Assembly: GCF_040115645.1 (NCBI RefSeq)
Contig: NW_027096033.1
Coordinates: 310,001-374,000, forward strand
Length of the DNA stretch: 64,000 nt
Source of the DNA: Euwallacea fornicatus
Taxonomy: Eukaryota > Arthropoda > Insecta > Coleoptera > Curculionidae
Direction of reading: 5' to 3'
The translations under genes and the position numbers were made by a program. The first letter of the stretch is position 1; each line of letters begins with the position of its first letter. Below are positions 60,895 through 64,000 of this stretch, one piece after another. The notes under the pieces were generated by a model. It was not told the origin of the DNA. It saw only the letters and a program-made list of their open reading frames with translations, and ran no database searches.

Positions 60895-63800
60895 AAATTA
60901 ATCAGCTCGACGAGATCTTTAAAATGACACAACAATTCATGATTGCATCTTGTTGAATTTCCAAGAAAAATAGTACTTTATGTGCTCAAACACACAACTT
61001 TTGTGACTTTTCCAATTTTTAAGATCGATAACTTTGGCAAATGTGGACCAAATTTGTTAACCAAAGTGTCAAATTAATCAGCTCGACGAGATCTTTAAAA
61101 TGACACAACAATTCATGATTGCATCTTGTTGAATTTCCAAGAAAAATAGTACTTTATGTGCTCAAACACATAACTTTTGTGACTTTTCCAATTTTGAAGC
61201 TCGATAACTTTGGCAAATATGGACCAAATTTGTTAACCAAAGTGTCAAATTAATCAGCTCGACGAGATCTTTAAAATGACACAACAATTCATGATTGCAT
61301 CTTGTTGAATTTCCAAGAAAAATAGTACTTTATGTGCTCAAACACACAACTTTTGTGACTTTTCCAATTTTTAAGCTCGATAACTTTGGCAAATGTGGAC
61401 CAAATTTGTTAACCAAAGTGTCAAATTAATCAGCTCGACGAGATCTTTAAAATGACACAACAATTCATGATTGCATCTTGTTGAATTTCCAAGAAAAATA
61501 GTACTTTATGTGCTCAAACACATAACTTTTGTGACTTTTCCAATTTTGAAGCTCGATAACTTTGGCAAATGTGGACCAAATTTGTTAAACAAAGTGTCAA
61601 ATTAATCAGCTCGACGAGATCTTTAAAATGACGCAACACATCATCATTGCACCTTGTTGAATTTCCAAGAAAAATAGTACTTTATGTGCTCAAACACACA
61701 ACTTTTGTGACTTTTCCAATTTTGAAGCTCGATAACTTTGGCAAATGTGGACCAAATTTGTTAACCAAAGTGTCAAATTAATCAGTTCGACGAGATCTTT
61801 AAAATGACACAACAATTCATGATTGCATCTTGTTGAATTTCCAAGAAAAATAGTACTTTATGTGCTCAAACACATAACTTTTGTGACTTTTCCAATTTTG
61901 AAGCTCGATAACTTTGGCAAATGTGGACCAAATTTGTTAAACAAAGTGTCAAATTAATCAGCTCGACGAGATTTTGAATATGTCACAACACATCATGATT
62001 GCATCTTGTTGAATTTCCAAGAAAAATAGTAGTTTATGTGCTCAAACACACAACTTTTGTGACTTTTCAAACTTTGAAGCTCGATAGCTTCGGCAAATGA
62101 AGACCAAATTTGTTAAACAAAGTGTCAAATTAATCAGCTCGACAAGGTTATGAAGATGTCACAACACATCATGATTACATCTTGTTGAACTTCCAAGAAA
62201 AATAGTACTTTATGTGCTCAAACACACATCTTTTGTGACTTTTCAAACTTTGAAGCTCGATAGCTTCGGCAAATGAAGACCAAATTTGTTAAACAAAGTG
62301 TCAAATTAATCAGCTCGACAAGGTTATGAAGATGTCACAACACATCATGATTACATCTTGTTGAACTTCCAAGAAAAATAGTACTTTATGTGCTGAAACA
62401 CACAACTTTTGTGACTTTTCAAACTTTGAAGCTCGATAGCTTCGGCAAATGAAGACCAAATTTGTTAAACAAAGTGTCAAATTAATCACCTCAACGAGAT
62501 TATAAAGATGTCACAACACATCATAATTACATCTTGTTGAACTTCCAAGAAAAATAGTACTTTATGTGCTGAAACACACAACTTTTGTGACTTTTCAAAC
62601 TTTGAAGCTCGATAGCTTCGGCAAATGAAGACCAAATTTGTTAAACAAAGTGTCAAATTAATCACCTCAACGAGATTATAAAGATGTCACAACACATCAT
62701 GATTACATCTTGTTGAACTTCCAGGAAAAATAGTACTTTATGTGCTCAAACACACAACTTTTGTGACTTTTCCAATTTTGAAGCTCGATAACTTCGGCAA
62801 ATGTGGACCAAATTTCTTACACAAAGTGTCAAATTAATCAGCTCAACGAGATTTTGAAGATGTCACAACACATCATCATTGCATCTTGTTGAACTTCCAA
62901 GAAAAATAGTACTTTATGTGCTGAAACACACAACTTTTGTGACTTTTCAAACTTTGAAGCTCGATAGCTTCGGCAAATGAAGACCAAATTTGTTAAACAA
63001 AGTGTCAAATTAATCACCTCAACGAGATTATAAAGATGTCACAACACATCATGATTACATCTTGTTGAACTTCCAGGAAAAATAGTACTTTATGTGCTCA
63101 AACACACAACTTTTGAGACTTTTCAAACTTTGAAGCTCGATAACTTCGGCAAATGTGGACCAAATTTGTTAAACAAAGTGTCAAATTAATCAGCTCGACG
63201 AGATCTTTAAAATGACGCAACACATCATCATTGCACCTTGTTGAACTTCCAAGAAAAATAGTACATTATGTGCTCAAACACACAAATTTTGTGACTTTTC
63301 AAACTTTGAAGCTCGATAGCTTCGGCAAATGAAGACCAAATTTGTTAAACAAAGTGTCAAATTAATCATCTCGACGAGATCTTTAAAATGACACAACACA
63401 CCATGACTACATCTTGTTGAACTTCCAAGAAAAATAGTACTTTATATGCTCAAACACACAACTTTTGTGACTTTTCAAACTTTGAAGCTCGATAGCTTCG
63501 GCAAATGAAGACCAAATTTGTTAAACAAAGTGTCAAATTAATCAGCTCGACGAGATTTTGAATATGTCACAACACATCATGATTGCATCTTGTTGAATTT
63601 CCAAGAAAAATAGTACTTTATGTGCTCAAACACACAACTTTTGTGACTTTTCCAATTTTGAAGCTCGATAACTTTGGCAAATGTGGACCAAATTTGTTAA
63701 CCAAAGTGTCAAATTAATCAGCTCGACGAGATCTTTAAAATGACACAACAATTCATGATTGCATCTTGTTGAATTTCCAAGAAAAATAGTACTTTATGTG

Positions 63801-64000
63801 CTCAAACACACAACTTTTGTGACTTTTCCAATTTTTAAGCTCGATAACTTTGGCAAATGTGGACCAAATTTGTTAACCAAAGTGTCAAATTAATCAGCTC
63901 GACGAGATCTTTAAAATGACACAACAATTCATGATTGCATCTTGTTGAATTTCCAAGAAAAATAGTACTTTATGTGCTCAAACACATAACTTTTGTGACT
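60895..64000. repeat. 32-monomer higher-order repeat, copy 2 (cut by window edge)
   Basis: Monomers 347-364 match the first 18 monomers of copy 1 in order and markers, including CCAATTTTTAAGATCG at the start, CAGTTCGACG at 61775, and T with TATATGCTC at 63359. Differences include AAATATGG (about 61216), CATAATTAC (about 62523) and CATGACTAC (about 63405). The sequence stops 114 bp into monomer 364, so the full length of the second copy cannot be seen. Confidence 0.85.

Larger units (their letters stand above)
1..64000. repeat. 176-bp tandem satellite array filling the window
   Basis: The start motif AAATTAATCA recurs every 176 bp (1, 177, 353, 529 ... 63887). I checked monomer starts throughout the first 3.2 kb and at spaced points to the right end; all fit 176 bp except one 174-bp copy. 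This gives 363 complete monomers and a 114-bp partial one, all in one orientation, with no interruption. The monomer is about 34% G+C. Since 176 is not a multiple of 3 and stops are frequent in all frames, it has no coding capacity. The length matches a nucleosome plus linker, as in many plant and animal centromeric satellites. A centromeric or pericentromeric role is inference from array size, period and higher-order structure. I do not recognise the sequence as a named satellite. Confidence 0.98.

Noticed and set aside
1..64000. CRISPR array
   Set aside because: The unit is 176 bp with no alternation of short identical repeats and unique spacers, and no cas genes are present.
1..64000. Inserted transposon, LTR retrotransposon, rDNA or telomeric repeat
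   Set aside because: The 176-bp phase is unbroken throughout. No stretch departs from the satellite, and no TTTAGGG-type runs or LTR ends were seen.
1..64000. Inverted segments within the array
   Set aside because: Every monomer reads in the same direction. Only the short palindromes inside monomers have inverted symmetry.

Overview
The window is satellite DNA from end to end. It is a head-to-tail array of a 176-bp monomer, with 363 complete copies and a final 114-bp partial copy at 63887-64000. All copies lie in the same orientation. I found no gene, transposon, RNA gene or unique sequence in the 64 kb. A monomer starts at position 1 (at AAATTAATCA). Monomer n starts at 1+176(n-1) up to n=110, and 2 bp earlier after that, because monomer 110 (19185-19358) is 174 bp. 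That is the only length change I could find. G+C counted on one monomer (177-352) is 60/176, about 34%. A 176-bp period (one nucleosome plus a linker), an AT-rich sequence and layered higher-order repeats point to a eukaryotic centromeric or pericentromeric satellite. A flowering plant is plausible, but I do not recognise the sequence and cannot name a species.

The monomers fall into a few families, named here by their left part: T (CATCTCGACGAGAT, then CACACCATGATTAC), H (GACGCAAC, then CATCATCATTGCACC), F (ACAATTCATGATTGC), G (ATTTTGAATATGT), K (ATTTTGAAGATAT), C (CACCTCAACGAG, ATTATAAAGATG) and R (GACAAGGTTATGAAG). The right part is either 's' (CAAACTTTG, then GCTTCGGC, then GAAGACC) or 'o' (CCAATTTTG, then ACTTTGGC, then GTGGACC or TTAGGACC). 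H and T are usually 's'; G, F and K are usually 'o'. An H and an F monomer differ at 14 of 176 positions.

The commonest order is the pentamer H-T-G-F-F (880 bp), seen at least 14 times from the first 10 kb to the right edge. On top of it lie tandem segmental duplications of different sizes: 11 monomers (6161-10032), 12 with a nested 3 (13553-17248), 18 (25343-31678), 17 (32911-39774), 13 (40655-45230) and 32 (55263-64000, second copy cut by the window edge). Small 352-bp dimer runs occur at 19185-19886, 22879-23934 and 59311-60190. From about 46.1 kb rightwards the array changes character: R monomers and several other variants appear that are absent to the left.

The most interesting signal is that short perfect palindromes separate the families. 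H and T monomers carry complete 13- to 16-bp dyads. In F/o monomers the same places are broken by single substitutions. The higher-order repeat is therefore also an ordered pattern of dyad-rich and dyad-poor nucleosome-sized units.
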